Part shown: in pieces, positions 8,550-16,467 of the stretch
Layout of the letters: every line of letters starts with the position of its first letter
Position numbering within the stretch: position 1 is the first letter of the stretch
Assembly (NCBI GenBank): GCA_030533405.1
Contig: JAUNJF010000001.1
Coordinates: 186,001-250,000 of the forward strand
Length of the DNA stretch: 64,000 nucleotides
Source: Eubacteriales bacterium
GTDB taxonomy: Bacteria > Bacillota > Clostridia > Lachnospirales > Lachnospiraceae
Direction: 5' to 3'
The notes under the pieces: generated by a model
The model's input: only the letters and a program-made list of their open reading frames with translations
Told to the model about the DNA's origin: nothing
Databases searched by the model: none
Position numbers and translations under genes: made by a program

Positions 8550-9890
8550 ATGGATGAAGCGGTAATCAAGAAAATACAACCGAATAGTGTGGAAGCGGAA
8601 CAGTCTGTCATTGGTTCCATGCTGATGGACCGTGAAGCAATCGTAGAGGTTGCAGATATTCTTTCAAGAGAAGACTTTTATTATAGTCAGTATGGATTGC
8701 TCTTTGAGACGATGGTAACACTTTATAACGAAGGTAAGCCGGTAGATTTGGTTACAGTTAGCAACAAATTAAAAGAGATGGGTGCTCCGGAATCTGTTAG
8801 TAATTTGGAATTTGTTGGAGAGATTTTGGCGATGGTGCCAACTTCAGCACATGCGAAACAATACGCACAAATTGTACAGGATAAAGCAACTCTTCGAAAG
8901 CTCATTAAGTTTTCAGAGAAGACAACAGAGGCATGTTACGCTGGCAAAAGTGATGTGACGGATTTATTGGAGGATTCTGAAAAGGGTTTATTTGATATTG
9001 TACAAAAAAGAGGCGGCGGAGATGAATTTGTATCGATGCAGCAAATTGCGTTAAATGTGTTGGATACCATTGAGGCATCTGCAAGACGAGGCAGTAAGGT
9101 AACAGGTGTTCCGACTGGATTCATTGATTTGGATGAGAAGCTTACTGGATTGCACGGATCGGAATTGATTTTGATCGCTGCAAGACCTGCGATGGGTAAG
9201 ACTGCGTTTGCGTTAAATATCGCACAGTATGCTGCGATGAAAGCAGAAATACCTTGTGTTATTTTTAGTTTGGAGATGAGTAAAGAGCAGCTGGCGACTC
9301 GTTTGATTGCCATGGATTCTATGGTGGATTCGCAAAGAATTCGAACTGGTCAGCTGGTGGATTCTGATTGGGATAAGTTAATGGACTCTACTTATCGTGT
9401 GGGTTCAACACCGATGTTTATAGATGATACGCCAGGTATCTCTATTGCGGAGCTCCGATCAAAATGTAGAAAATTGAAGCAGACAAAGGATATCGGCTTG
9501 ATTGTTATTGACTATTTACAGTTGATGAATGGAAGTGGTAAATCAGAATCGCGTCAGCAGGAGATTTCAGAGATTAGTCGTTCTCTGAAAAAACTGGCAC
9601 GTGAATTGAATGTGCCTGTCATTGCATTGTCGCAGCTAAACAGAGCGGTGGATAGCCGTGAGGATCATAAGCCGGTTATGTCGGATTTGCGTGAATCTGG
9701 TGCGATTGAGCAGGATGCCGACGTTATTATGTTTATCTATCGTGATGATTATTATAATAAGGAATCTGAGAAGAAAAATATTGCCGATATTATTGTTGCA
9801 AAACAAAGAAATGGTTCGACAGGACCGGTAGAGTTGGTATGGTTGGGAGAGTATACCAAGTTTGCAAATAAAGAACGTATGGGTAGATAG
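8550..9890 (+). CDS. dnaB: Replicative DNA helicase DnaB
   Basis: DnaB is the hexameric 5'-3' helicase at the replication fork. The 446-residue protein has the N-terminal primase-interacting domain (NSVEAEQSVIGSML, about residues 10-110) and a RecA-like domain with Walker A ARPAMGKTAFAL near residue 210, Walker B LIVIDYLQLM near residue 320, and the DLRESGAIEQDADVI arginine-finger region. No intein interrupts it. It starts 3 bp after rplI. Confidence 0.97.
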   Translation: MDEAVIKKIQPNSVEAEQSVIGSMLMDREAIVEVADILSREDFYYSQYGLLFETMVTLYNEGKPVDLVTVSNKLKEMGAPESVSNLEFVGEILAMVPTSAHAKQYAQIVQDKATLRKLIKFSEKTTEACYAGKSDVTDLLEDSEKGLFDIVQKRGGGDEFVSMQQIALNVLDTIEASARRGSKVTGVPTGFIDLDEKLTGLHGSELILIAARPAMGKTAFALNIAQYAAMKAEIPCVIFSLEMSKEQLATRLIAMDSMVDSQRIRTGQLVDSDWDKLMDSTYRVGSTPMFIDDTPGISIAELRSKCRKLKQTKDIGLIVIDYLQLMNGSGKSESRQQEISEISRSLKKLARELNVPVIALSQLNRAVDSREDHKPVMSDLRESGAIEQDADVIMFIYRDDYYNKESEKKNIADIIVAKQRNGSTGPVELVWLGEYTKFANKERMGR

Positions 9891-9982
9891 CAGGCGGTGT
9901 GAGGTGACACGTGTTATTATAAATATATAAAAAGGCGTGTACGGTTAGCTTATTACTCATATGATATGCAAGGGGGAGTTTT

Positions 9983-10885
9983 ATGAAGGTACGTAAGAAG
10001 ATTGGAAGTGGATTACTGGTTGCTGCTATGATGTCTATGTTATGTGCTGTGAGTCCTGTGCAGGCAGCGGGACAGGATATGTCAGAGATTAGTAAGTACT
10101 GTCAGGAAACAGAGTTATCTTACAGTGGAAGTTCTTATGTGGATTATGACTATTCGTATGATGTGTTGTCGTTGATTAACAAGCAACGTAAGGCAATCGG
10201 ATTAAGCGAATTAAAAATGGATAAGAGTTTAATGAAAACTGCTGATATTCGTGTGAAAGAGCTGGTAAAACGCTTTGATCATGTTCGCCCAGATGGCACA
10301 AGTTGCTTTACTGCCTATGAAAAGGGTGGAAGCCGTGGAGAAAATATTGCATATGGACAGTCCACACCAACGATTGTTATGACCGATTGGATGAATTCGT
10401 CAGGACATCGTTCGAACATTTTGAAGCCAACCTATCGCAGCGTGGGAATTGGTTGCTATTGTTATGAGGGAAGATATTACTGGGTGCAGTGCTTTTCTTC
10501 AGATGCACCAGATGCGGTATCGATTAATGATGTGGTTGCACGCTCTTCTTTTGAGAATATAACGCCAAAGGTTTCAAAGGTAAGTGCAGTAAAGGCTAGA
10601 TCAGGTGTGAAAAGGCTTGCTGTATCATGGACAACGGTAAAGCGTGCAAAAGGATATCAGATTCAAATCTCTACAAATGACAAATTTACCAAAGGTTCCA
10701 AAACACAACACACATTAAAAGGAACAAAGAATACAGAGATTACACTTACAAAACTTTTGGGAAAATCATTGAAGTCTAATAAGCGATATCATATTCGCGT
10801 TCGTGCATATCGCTACGGCAAAAAGAATGGTAAGACAATTAAAGTCTACGGAAAGTGGAATCATATTTATAAGACGACGAAGTAG
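9983..10885 (+). CDS. Secreted CAP (SCP/PR1)-domain protein with Fn3-like C-terminus
   Basis: A 300-residue exported protein. Residues 1-29 form a signal peptide ending around PVQAA. The CAP domain (about residues 50-175) has LINKQRKAIGLSEL, FDHVRPDG, GENIAYG and GHRSNILKPTYRSVGIG, the usual histidine/glutamate cavity residues. The rest (about 190-300) is a basic fibronectin-III-like domain (LAVSWTTVKRAKGYQIQIS) common on Lachnospiraceae surface proteins. No LPXTG or anchor is seen. CAP proteins of this kind are widespread in Firmicutes, but the activity is unknown. It has a GGGGG ribosome binding site and ends at a bidirectional terminator. Confidence 0.88.
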   Translation: MKVRKKIGSGLLVAAMMSMLCAVSPVQAAGQDMSEISKYCQETELSYSGSSYVDYDYSYDVLSLINKQRKAIGLSELKMDKSLMKTADIRVKELVKRFDHVRPDGTSCFTAYEKGGSRGENIAYGQSTPTIVMTDWMNSSGHRSNILKPTYRSVGIGCYCYEGRYYWVQCFSSDAPDAVSINDVVARSSFENITPKVSKVSAVKARSGVKRLAVSWTTVKRAKGYQIQISTNDKFTKGSKTQHTLKGTKNTEITLTKLLGKSLKSNKRYHIRVRAYRYGKKNGKTIKVYGKWNHIYKTTK

Positions 10886-10896
10886 ATATGCATAAT

Positions 10897-10928
10897 AAAA
10901 AGAGGATATCAAATGATATCCTCTTTTT
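10897..10928. terminator. Bidirectional terminator between CAP gene and ferredoxin
   Basis: A perfect 14-bp stem (AAAAAGAGGATATC at 10897-10910 with 10915-10928) and AAAT loop, with a T-run on both strands. It separates the plus-strand CAP gene from the minus-strand ferredoxin gene. Confidence 0.9.
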
Positions 10929-10948
10929 GTTCGTTTGTTTATCTGGAA

Positions 10949-11119
10949 TTAATCCTCAGCAATTGCACCTGCTGGGCAAGAACCAGCACATGATCCACAT
11001 GAAATGCATGCTGCTGCATCGATTTCGAATTTTCCATCTCCCTCGCTGATAGCACCAACTGGACAAGAACCAGCGCAAGCACCACATGATAAACAAGTAT
11101 CAGAAATAACGAATGCCAT
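10949..11119 (-). CDS. Ferredoxin, 2[4Fe-4S] clostridial type
   Basis: A 56-residue electron carrier found by translating the minus strand. It has two CxxCxxCxxxCP motifs: Cys9, 12, 15, 19 and Cys38, 41, 44, 48, each set binding one [4Fe-4S] cluster. The protein begins MAFVISDTCLSCGACAGSCP. An AAGGAGG lies eight bases before the ATG. A longer frame on the same strand is only a shadow of this gene. Such ferredoxins carry electrons for hydrogenase, Rnf or oxidoreductases. The position next to pflA is suggestive, because PFL activation needs a low-potential electron donor, but that link is inferred. Confidence 0.93.
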   Translation of the reverse strand: MAFVISDTCLSCGACAGSCPVGAISEGDGKFEIDAAACISCGSCAGSCPAGAIAED

Positions 11120-11270
11120 AATTGTTTCCTCCTTTGACTTTTCAAATGTTTAGGTAGCTATGTACCTCTCTTTCCTATTTTAAAACAAGTCACTATAGAT
11201 AGCAAGTATTTTTTCCTGAGCATTTATTGGAAAAAAGCTTGATTTAACTAGTAGGAGAGGTGTATTTATT

Positions 11271-12029
11271 TTATAAAAGTCCGTCATCCTGTCTGCGTCG
11301 TTTTGCAGCTTTCAGGATGGTTTCTCTAGCGTGAATTGCCTGTTCTTTTGGCAAATCTTTTAATCCTTTTAATGGATATTCCATGCCGAGATTCTCGTAT
11401 TTTACAACTCCCATGCTGTGATATGGGAGACAATCGAGCGCTTTCAAGTGTTTTAATCCACCAATAAAATATCCAAGTTGATCAAGATATTCATCATTTA
11501 ATGTGATTCCTTCTACAATAACGTGGCGAATCCAAATATCGATTTCTTTTTCGTCTAAATATTTTGCAAAATCCAAAATATTATCATTTGGCTGCTGACA
11601 TAAAATCTGATGTTCTTCTGGATCAATGTGCTTGATGTCTAGCATGACCAAATCGGTACATTTTGCAAGGCGCTCAAACTTCTCCATTAATGTGGGGTTG
11701 TCTCTGTGGAATATAACACCAGAAGTATCCAAGCAGGTGTGAATTCCTTTTGCCTTTGCTGCTTCAAATAGCTCTATTAAAAAGTCAATCTGCATCAGAG
11801 GTTCACCGCCAGTTGCTGTGATTCCACCATTTGCATAAAAACTCTTCATCGAATCGTATTGTTCTAAAAGATCCTCGACAGTATGATCTTCACCGCCTCT
11901 TGGATCCCATGTATCTGGATTGTGGCAATATTTGCAACGCATTGGGCATCCTTTAAAGAATACAACAAAGCGCATACCTGGTCCGTCTACGGTACCACAG
12001 GTCTCAATAGAATGAATATGTCCAATCAT
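11271..12029 (-). CDS. pflA: Pyruvate formate-lyase activating enzyme
   Basis: PflA is a radical-SAM enzyme that abstracts a hydrogen from the glycyl residue of PFL to switch it on. The 252-residue protein has the cluster motif CPMRCKYC (Cys28-x3-Cys32-x2-Cys35), a GGEPL SAM-binding strand near residue 78 and typical length. A GGAGG lies 7 bases before the ATG. It is last in the minus-strand pfl operon, behind a hairpin with a T-run that probably lowers its expression relative to PFL. Because PFL is split here, the natural substrate should be the 80-residue glycyl-radical protein docked on the large subunit. Confidence 0.96.
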   Translation of the reverse strand: MIGHIHSIETCGTVDGPGMRFVVFFKGCPMRCKYCHNPDTWDPRGGEDHTVEDLLEQYDSMKSFYANGGITATGGEPLMQIDFLIELFEAAKAKGIHTCLDTSGVIFHRDNPTLMEKFERLAKCTDLVMLDIKHIDPEEHQILCQQPNDNILDFAKYLDEKEIDIWIRHVIVEGITLNDEYLDQLGYFIGGLKHLKALDCLPYHSMGVVKYENLGMEYPLKGLKDLPKEQAIHARETILKAAKRRRQDDGLL

Positions 12030-12041
12030 TTATTTTCCTCC

Positions 12042-12068
12042 AAAAAGGCTACCGCTTATGCGGTAGCC
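12042..12068 (-). terminator. Intercistronic terminator/attenuator before pflA
   Basis: A perfect 9-bp stem (GGCTACCGC at 12047-12055 with 12060-12068, loop TTAT), read on the minus strand and followed by five T and then immediately by the pflA ribosome binding site. Partial termination here would keep the activase well below its substrate. Confidence 0.8.
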
Positions 12069-12098
12069 CTGATTCAGTATTATAAAATACGAATAAAA

Positions 12099-12341
12099 TT
12101 ACATAGCCTCATGGAATGTTCTAGAGATAACATCAGCCTGCTGTTCTGGAGTTAACTTAACGAAGTTAACAGCATATCCAGAAACGCGGATTGTTAACTG
12201 TGGATAATTCTCTGGATGAGCCTGAGCATCTAATAATGTTTCACGGTTTAATACGTTAACATTTAAGTGATATCCACCTTTTTCAACATAACCATCTAAC
12301 ATGTTTACTAAGTTATCAACCTGCTGTGAATTTGTAGCCAT
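12099..12341 (-). CDS. Separate glycyl-radical subunit of pyruvate formate-lyase (GrcA/YfiD-like)
   Basis: An 80-residue protein equal to the C-terminal radical domain of a normal PFL. It has [15 protein letters not shown] at residues 25-39 and the radical loop [11 protein letters not shown], with Gly55 as the radical site, then [14 protein letters not shown] and a terminal M. In E. coli this sequence is fused to PflB, and a stand-alone copy (GrcA) only repairs oxygen-cut PFL. Here the adjacent large subunit lacks the domain, so this small protein must supply the radical. It follows the 72-residue paralogue by 50 bp and precedes pflA. The alternative, a repair protein beside a full PFL, is ruled out within this operon because the PFL frame ends before the domain. 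Confidence 0.9.
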   Translation of the reverse strand: MATNSQQVDNLVNMLDGYVEKGGYHLNVNVLNRETLLDAQAHPENYPQLTIRVSGYAVNFVKLTPEQQADVISRTFHEAM

Positions 12342-12391
12342 TCTATAAATCCTCCTTATATTCTAAATGTAAATACAGTAAAAATCTGTAA

Positions 12392-12610
12392 TTATTGGTT
12401 TTGTAACTCTTCGTCCATACCTTCCATTAATGTTGGAACACTGCATGCAAGGTCGCCCTTGGCACAGTCAGTGCAGCCTAAAGTTACAGTAGATTTTTCG
12501 CCCTCTTTAATTGCTTCGTCCATAGAAATATTGATATGTCCATGTCCGCTTTCTACCATGCTGTCAAGCATGGCAACGATATCGTCTACTTTTGTTTTAT
12601 CGTCAGCCAT
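12392..12610 (-). CDS. Small cysteine-bearing paralogue of the glycyl-radical subunit
   Basis: A 72-residue protein with no radical glycine. Residues 7-30 (KVDDIVAMLDSMVESGHGHIN) align with the start of the 80-residue radical subunit ([21 protein letters not shown]). The second half has instead a LGCTDCAKGDLAC segment with Cys46, Cys49 and Cys56. It lies 24 bp after the PFL large subunit and 50 bp before the radical subunit, with its own GGAGG-like site, so it is made with PFL. It may dock in the same groove as the radical subunit as a placeholder, sensor or chaperone; the cysteines could bind metal or sense redox state. That is inference, and no function is known to me. Confidence 0.75.
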   Translation of the reverse strand: MADDKTKVDDIVAMLDSMVESGHGHINISMDEAIKEGEKSTVTLGCTDCAKGDLACSVPTLMEGMDEELQNQ

Positions 12611-12634
12611 AAGAAACCTCCGAGTCTAAACTCC

Positions 12635-14677
12635 TTACTTGCTTAAGTCGATCTCGATGTCGCCAGCGAATACCTGATCTTCCTTACCAAGAGCACCAGG
12701 GATGATTGAGAATGTATTAGAAATACCATCCTGAGCATCCTTGAATGGAATCTTAGCTACTGAAGAAAGGGAAGCTACAGCACCATGAGTATCTCTCTTG
12801 TGAAGTGGGTTAGCACCTGGAGCAAATGGCTCACCATGCTTACGTCCACAAGGAGTATCACCTGTGTTCTTACCATAAGTTACGTTAGAAGTAATAGTAA
12901 GGATAGACTGTGTTGGAACACCATTACGATATACGTGCTGTGCTCTAATCTTATCCATGAACTTTGTAACGATTCCTGTAGCAATATCATCTACACGGTC
13001 ATCGTTGTTACCATATTTAGGGAAATCTCCCTCTGTCTTGTAGCTTACTACGATACCCTGCTCATTACGAACTGGAGTAACCTTAGCATACTTGATAGCT
13101 GATAAAGAGTCAGCTACGATTGAAAGACCAGCAACACCTGTTGCGAAGTATCTCTTAACGTCTCTGTCATGTAATGCCATCTGAATTCTTTCATAAGCAT
13201 ATTTGTCATGCATATAGTGGATGATGTTAAGTGCGCTAACGTATACCTTAGCTAACCAATCCATCATATCATCAAACTTAGCCATTACATCATCGAAGTC
13301 AAGAACGCCGTCGCCTTCAACTGGACGATACTTTGGTCCAACCTGTACACCTGTACACTCATCAACACCACCGTTGATAGCGTAAAGTAAACATTTAGCA
13401 AGGTTAGCACGTGCTCCGAAGAACTGCATTTCCTTACCAATTACCATTGAAGATACGCAACATGCGATACCATAATCATCTCCGTGAATTGGTCTCATTA
13501 AGTCGTCGTTCTCATACTGGATAGAAGAAGACTTGATAGACATCTTAGCACAGAACTGCTTCCATCCCATTGGAAGACCCTTTGCCCAAAGAACTGTCAT
13601 GTTTGGTTCTGGAGCAGCACCTAAGTTGTTAAGTGTGTTCAAGAAACGGAATGATGTCTTTGATACTAATGTACGTCCATCAACACCCATACCACCTAAA
13701 GATTCTGTTACCCAAACTGGGTCACCAGCGAAAATCTGGTTGTACTCTGGTGTACGTGCGAACTTAACGCAACGAAGCTTCATTACGAAGTGATCAACGA
13801 ACTCCTGAATCTGCTCCTCTGTAAATGTGCCGTTAGCTAAATCTCTCTCAGCATAGATATCGATGAAAGTAGATGTACGTCCTAATGACATAGCAGCACC
13901 ATTCTGCTCTTTAACAGCGCCTAAGTATCCGAAATATGTCCACTGAATAGCTTCCTGAACATTCTTAGCTGGCTTAGAAATATCACAGCCATAGAAAGAA
14001 GCCATCTTTGTTAACTCTTTAAGAGCCTTGATCTGCTCAGAAATCTCTTCCTTACCACGAATTACTTCATCTGTGTAAATGCGTCCGAAAGACTCTTTCT
14101 GCTCTAACTTATCCTCGATTAATCTGTCTGTACCATAAAGAGCAACTCTTCTGTAGTCACCGATGATACGTCCACGTCCGTAAGCATCTGGAAGACCTGT
14201 TACGATATGGTTTGTACGACATGTTCTAATCTCTGCATCATATACATCAAATACACCTTCGTTGTGTGTTTTTCTGTGTTTTGAGAAGAAATCAACAGTT
14301 TCAGGATCAACTGTGTATCCGTTGTCCTCACAAGCCTTCATAGCCATACGAAGACCACCGTATACGTTCATACCTCTCTTGAATGGAGCGTCTGTCTGGA
14401 AACCAACGATTGTTTCCTTGTCCTTATCCAAATATCCAGCACCATGAGAAGTTAAAGTAGAAACAACCTTAGTATCCATATCAAGAACACCGCCTGCTTC
14501 TCTTTCCTTCTTTGTTAATTCCATAACCTGTGCCCAAAGATCTGTTGTGTTCTGTGTAGGTCCAGCTAAGAAAGAATCATCACCTTCATATGGTGTGTAG
14601 TTCTTCTGGATAAAGTCACGAACATCGATGAACTTCTGCCAATTACCGCCTGTGAAACCATTCCATTCAGCATTCAT
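12635..14677 (-). CDS. pflB: Pyruvate formate-lyase large subunit, lacking the glycyl-radical domain
   Basis: PFL cleaves pyruvate with CoA to acetyl-CoA and formate. The 680-residue protein matches E. coli PflB (760 residues) across the barrel, with the catalytic pair in GIACCVSSM (Cys406-Cys407) and the MQFFGARANLAK motif. It ends at SNTFSIIPGALGKEDQVFAGDIEIDLSK, just where E. coli continues into the radical domain. The missing part is the separate gene at 12099-12341. The break is a clean gene boundary with new ribosome binding sites, not a frameshift. The start at 14677 has AAGGAGG upstream; the in-frame extension to 14746 has none. It has a strong promoter at 14753-14781 containing a GTATAC site. 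Confidence 0.95.
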   Translation of the reverse strand: MNAEWNGFTGGNWQKFIDVRDFIQKNYTPYEGDDSFLAGPTQNTTDLWAQVMELTKKEREAGGVLDMDTKVVSTLTSHGAGYLDKDKETIVGFQTDAPFKRGMNVYGGLRMAMKACEDNGYTVDPETVDFFSKHRKTHNEGVFDVYDAEIRTCRTNHIVTGLPDAYGRGRIIGDYRRVALYGTDRLIEDKLEQKESFGRIYTDEVIRGKEEISEQIKALKELTKMASFYGCDISKPAKNVQEAIQWTYFGYLGAVKEQNGAAMSLGRTSTFIDIYAERDLANGTFTEEQIQEFVDHFVMKLRCVKFARTPEYNQIFAGDPVWVTESLGGMGVDGRTLVSKTSFRFLNTLNNLGAAPEPNMTVLWAKGLPMGWKQFCAKMSIKSSSIQYENDDLMRPIHGDDYGIACCVSSMVIGKEMQFFGARANLAKCLLYAINGGVDECTGVQVGPKYRPVEGDGVLDFDDVMAKFDDMMDWLAKVYVSALNIIHYMHDKYAYERIQMALHDRDVKRYFATGVAGLSIVADSLSAIKYAKVTPVRNEQGIVVSYKTEGDFPKYGNNDDRVDDIATGIVTKFMDKIRAQHVYRNGVPTQSILTITSNVTYGKNTGDTPCGRKHGEPFAPGANPLHKRDTHGAVASLSSVAKIPFKDAQDGISNTFSIIPGALGKEDQVFAGDIEIDLSK

Positions 14678-14752
14678 TATAAAAAATCCTCCTTTGAAAT
14701 AAAAATTATTTGCGAAATTCACGAATAGCCCATGTGAAATTCTCATGATTCT

Positions 14753-14781
14753 ATTATAGATTTATATTGTATACACGTCAA
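14753..14781 (-). promoter_or_regulatory. pflB promoter with embedded GTATAC site
   Basis: On the minus strand: -35 TTGACG (14781-14776), a 17-bp spacer, -10 TATAAT (14758-14753). The spacer contains GTATAC (14769-14774), a position where a bound repressor would block RNA polymerase. Confidence 0.8.
14767..14777. promoter_or_regulatory. TTGTATACACG motif, copy 1
   Basis: An 11-bp word inside the pflB promoter that is repeated exactly at 14890-14900. Its GTATAC core also occurs as a tandem pair at the ispE-gntR promoter. It is a candidate site for the GntR regulator at 838-1518 or another FCD-type regulator. Confidence 0.5.
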
Positions 14782-14889
14782 CGGAATTCTTGCTTTATTT
14801 TGTACTTTTTTGTGTACATTTTTTTGAAAAAAATAAGTGAACAAATATTTACAAACCTAGTAAAATCAATATGTTGTGGATTACATAAA

Positions 14890-14900
14890 TTGTATACACG
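14890..14900. promoter_or_regulatory. TTGTATACACG motif, copy 2
   Basis: Exact 11-bp repeat of 14767-14777, 123 bp away and upstream of pflB. The 14678-15078 gap otherwise holds only the pflB promoter, A/T-rich sequence and a weak possible promoter for the VWA gene; no coding frame is convincing there. Confidence 0.5.
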
Positions 14901-15078
14901 ATAAATGGGTGGAAATAATTAGAAAGTCAAAACAAGAACAAAAATGGGGCGTAAAAAAATGGTTTGAAAGAGAAAAAAGGCAATTATTTGTGTGTGTTAT
15001 TTTGAAAATATATTTGTAAATAAAAGAAAAATGTGTAATATATACTGTAATGAAATGTAAAAAGAAAGTGCATGAAAA

Positions 15079-16380
15079 ATGGAAGAAAATAAAGATAAGC
15101 AGCAAAAAAACGAACAAATAGAGATATATGCCAAAAAGATTATGCAACTGGCAAAGGATACGATTACGGTAAAGTTTCGTTTTTTTGATCAGGCATTAAC
15201 CATGCTTCAGTTGAAATCTAAACCAGGGATTGGTCAGTTTGCAACGGATGGAAGACATATTTATTATGACTCGGCATCACTGTTGCTGACATATATGGAA
15301 GAGCCGAATGTAGCAGTCAGAGCACTTCTGCATATTTTGTTGCATTGCATTTTTTCGCATTCCTTTCAATATGAAAAGAAGAATATGGAATACTGGGATT
15401 TGGCAATTGATATCGCTGTGGAAAATATAATATTAGAGATGGATTTGTCATCTGCTTCGCTTTCGAGAGATAGTGATGCGCGCAGTCAGATTACGAAGAT
15501 TTCTAAATGGGTTCCGCAGCTGTCGGCAGAGAGAATTTATCGGGAGTTTATGGTAAATGGCTTGTCGATGGATGCGCAGACCCGATATCGCAAACTATTT
15601 CAAGTAGATAATCATGACTTTTGGCGTGGAACAGCAAAGGAAGAGGTTATCATTTCTGAAAAGGAATGGAAGAAGATTTCAGAACGAATTAAGACAGATT
15701 TGAAAACCTTCTCAAAGGACAAGGCCAATTCGGAGAGTCTGCAACAAAACTTAGAAGAGGCAACCAGACAACACTATGATTATCGTTCGATTTTAGAGCG
15801 GTTTATGGTAAGTGGAGAGGAGCTTCATGTAAATGATGACGAATTTGATTATATATATTATACGTATGGACTGGCAACCTATGGCAATCTTCCGTTGATT
15901 GAACCGTTAGAATATAAAGAAGTACACAAGGTACGCGAATTTGTGATTGCGCTTGATACGTCTGCTTCGTGTAGAGGACAGATAGTAAAATCGTTTTTGC
16001 GACAAACCTATGATATTTTGAAGTCGGCAGATAATTTCTTTCACGAGGTAAATGTGCATATTATTCAGTGCGACAATCAGCTACAATCGGATACCGTGAT
16101 CCGAACGGAAGAGGACTTTTTGAAATTTGTGGAACAGGGAAAATTAACTGGATTTGGCGGTACCGATTTTCGACCGGTTTTTTCGTATGTAGATGAGCTG
16201 ATTGATAATAAAACATTCGAAAATCTGAAGGGACTTATTTATTTTACGGATGGATATGGCATTTATCCAGAACGTGTACCAGCATATGATGTGATGTTTG
16301 CATTTTTAAATGAAGACCAGAATCGGGCGCAGGTGCCAAACTGGGCATTAGAAATTATAATCGAGGAGGAACGCTTATGA
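15079..16380 (+). CDS. DUF2201-type VWA-like protein with degenerate metallopeptidase motif
   Basis: A 433-residue cytoplasmic protein. The N-terminal part resembles putative metallopeptidases of the DUF2201 group, but HExxH is replaced by HILLH (His85, Ile86, His89), with another histidine at 94, so catalysis is doubtful. The C-terminal part (about residues 290-430) is a von Willebrand A-like domain with a MIDAS-type DTSAS, a GFGGTDFRP threonine and an FTDGYG aspartate. It is followed by a MoxR-like AAA+ ATPase, the usual partner of such proteins in chaperone or complex-assembly pairs. Its last codons are shaped by a 14-bp direct repeat: the original frame would have read three residues further before the insertion at 16378. 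Confidence 0.8.
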   Translation: MEENKDKQQKNEQIEIYAKKIMQLAKDTITVKFRFFDQALTMLQLKSKPGIGQFATDGRHIYYDSASLLLTYMEEPNVAVRALLHILLHCIFSHSFQYEKKNMEYWDLAIDIAVENIILEMDLSSASLSRDSDARSQITKISKWVPQLSAERIYREFMVNGLSMDAQTRYRKLFQVDNHDFWRGTAKEEVIISEKEWKKISERIKTDLKTFSKDKANSESLQQNLEEATRQHYDYRSILERFMVSGEELHVNDDEFDYIYYTYGLATYGNLPLIEPLEYKEVHKVREFVIALDTSASCRGQIVKSFLRQTYDILKSADNFFHEVNVHIIQCDNQLQSDTVIRTEEDFLKFVEQGKLTGFGGTDFRPVFSYVDELIDNKTFENLKGLIYFTDGYGIYPERVPAYDVMFAFLNEDQNRAQVPNWALEIIIEEERL

Positions 16381-16466
16381 AACGAAGTTTCATAATTAGG
16401 ATGCGTTCCGACGAGTTGGCAGGTGCGAAAGCGCGTGCCATTACAGATTGATAGGAGGAACGCTTA
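16364..16466. repeat. 75-bp hairpin element flanked by a 14-bp direct repeat, copy 2
   Basis: AGGAGGAACGCTTA occurs at 16364-16377 and again at 16453-16466. Between them lie 75 bp (16378-16452) with hairpin TGAAAC-GAA-GTTTCA, then TGCGTTCCGA (16402-16411), then hairpin GGCAGGTGC-GAAA-GCGCGTGCC with one mismatch. The repeat looks like a target-site duplication, and removing the element would let the two genes overlap normally. The second repeat copy supplies the ribosome binding site of the AAA+ gene. The architecture matches 5099-5192. Confidence 0.6.
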
Positions 16467-16467
16467 A

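Noticed and set aside
10939-11145. Minus-strand open frame of 68 codons
   Set aside because: It is out of frame with the ferredoxin gene at 10949-11119, which has two perfect CxxCxxCxxxCP motifs and a good ribosome binding site.
12610-12635. Frameshift as the cause of the short PFL
   Set aside because: The large subunit ends with a normal stop, a 24-bp gap with its own GGAGG-like site follows, and the radical domain is two genes away with a proper start.
14881-15147. Minus-strand frame rich in Phe and Ile upstream of pflB
   Set aside because: Composition is what A/T-rich DNA gives by chance; there is no ribosome binding site, and it overlaps the VWA gene start.
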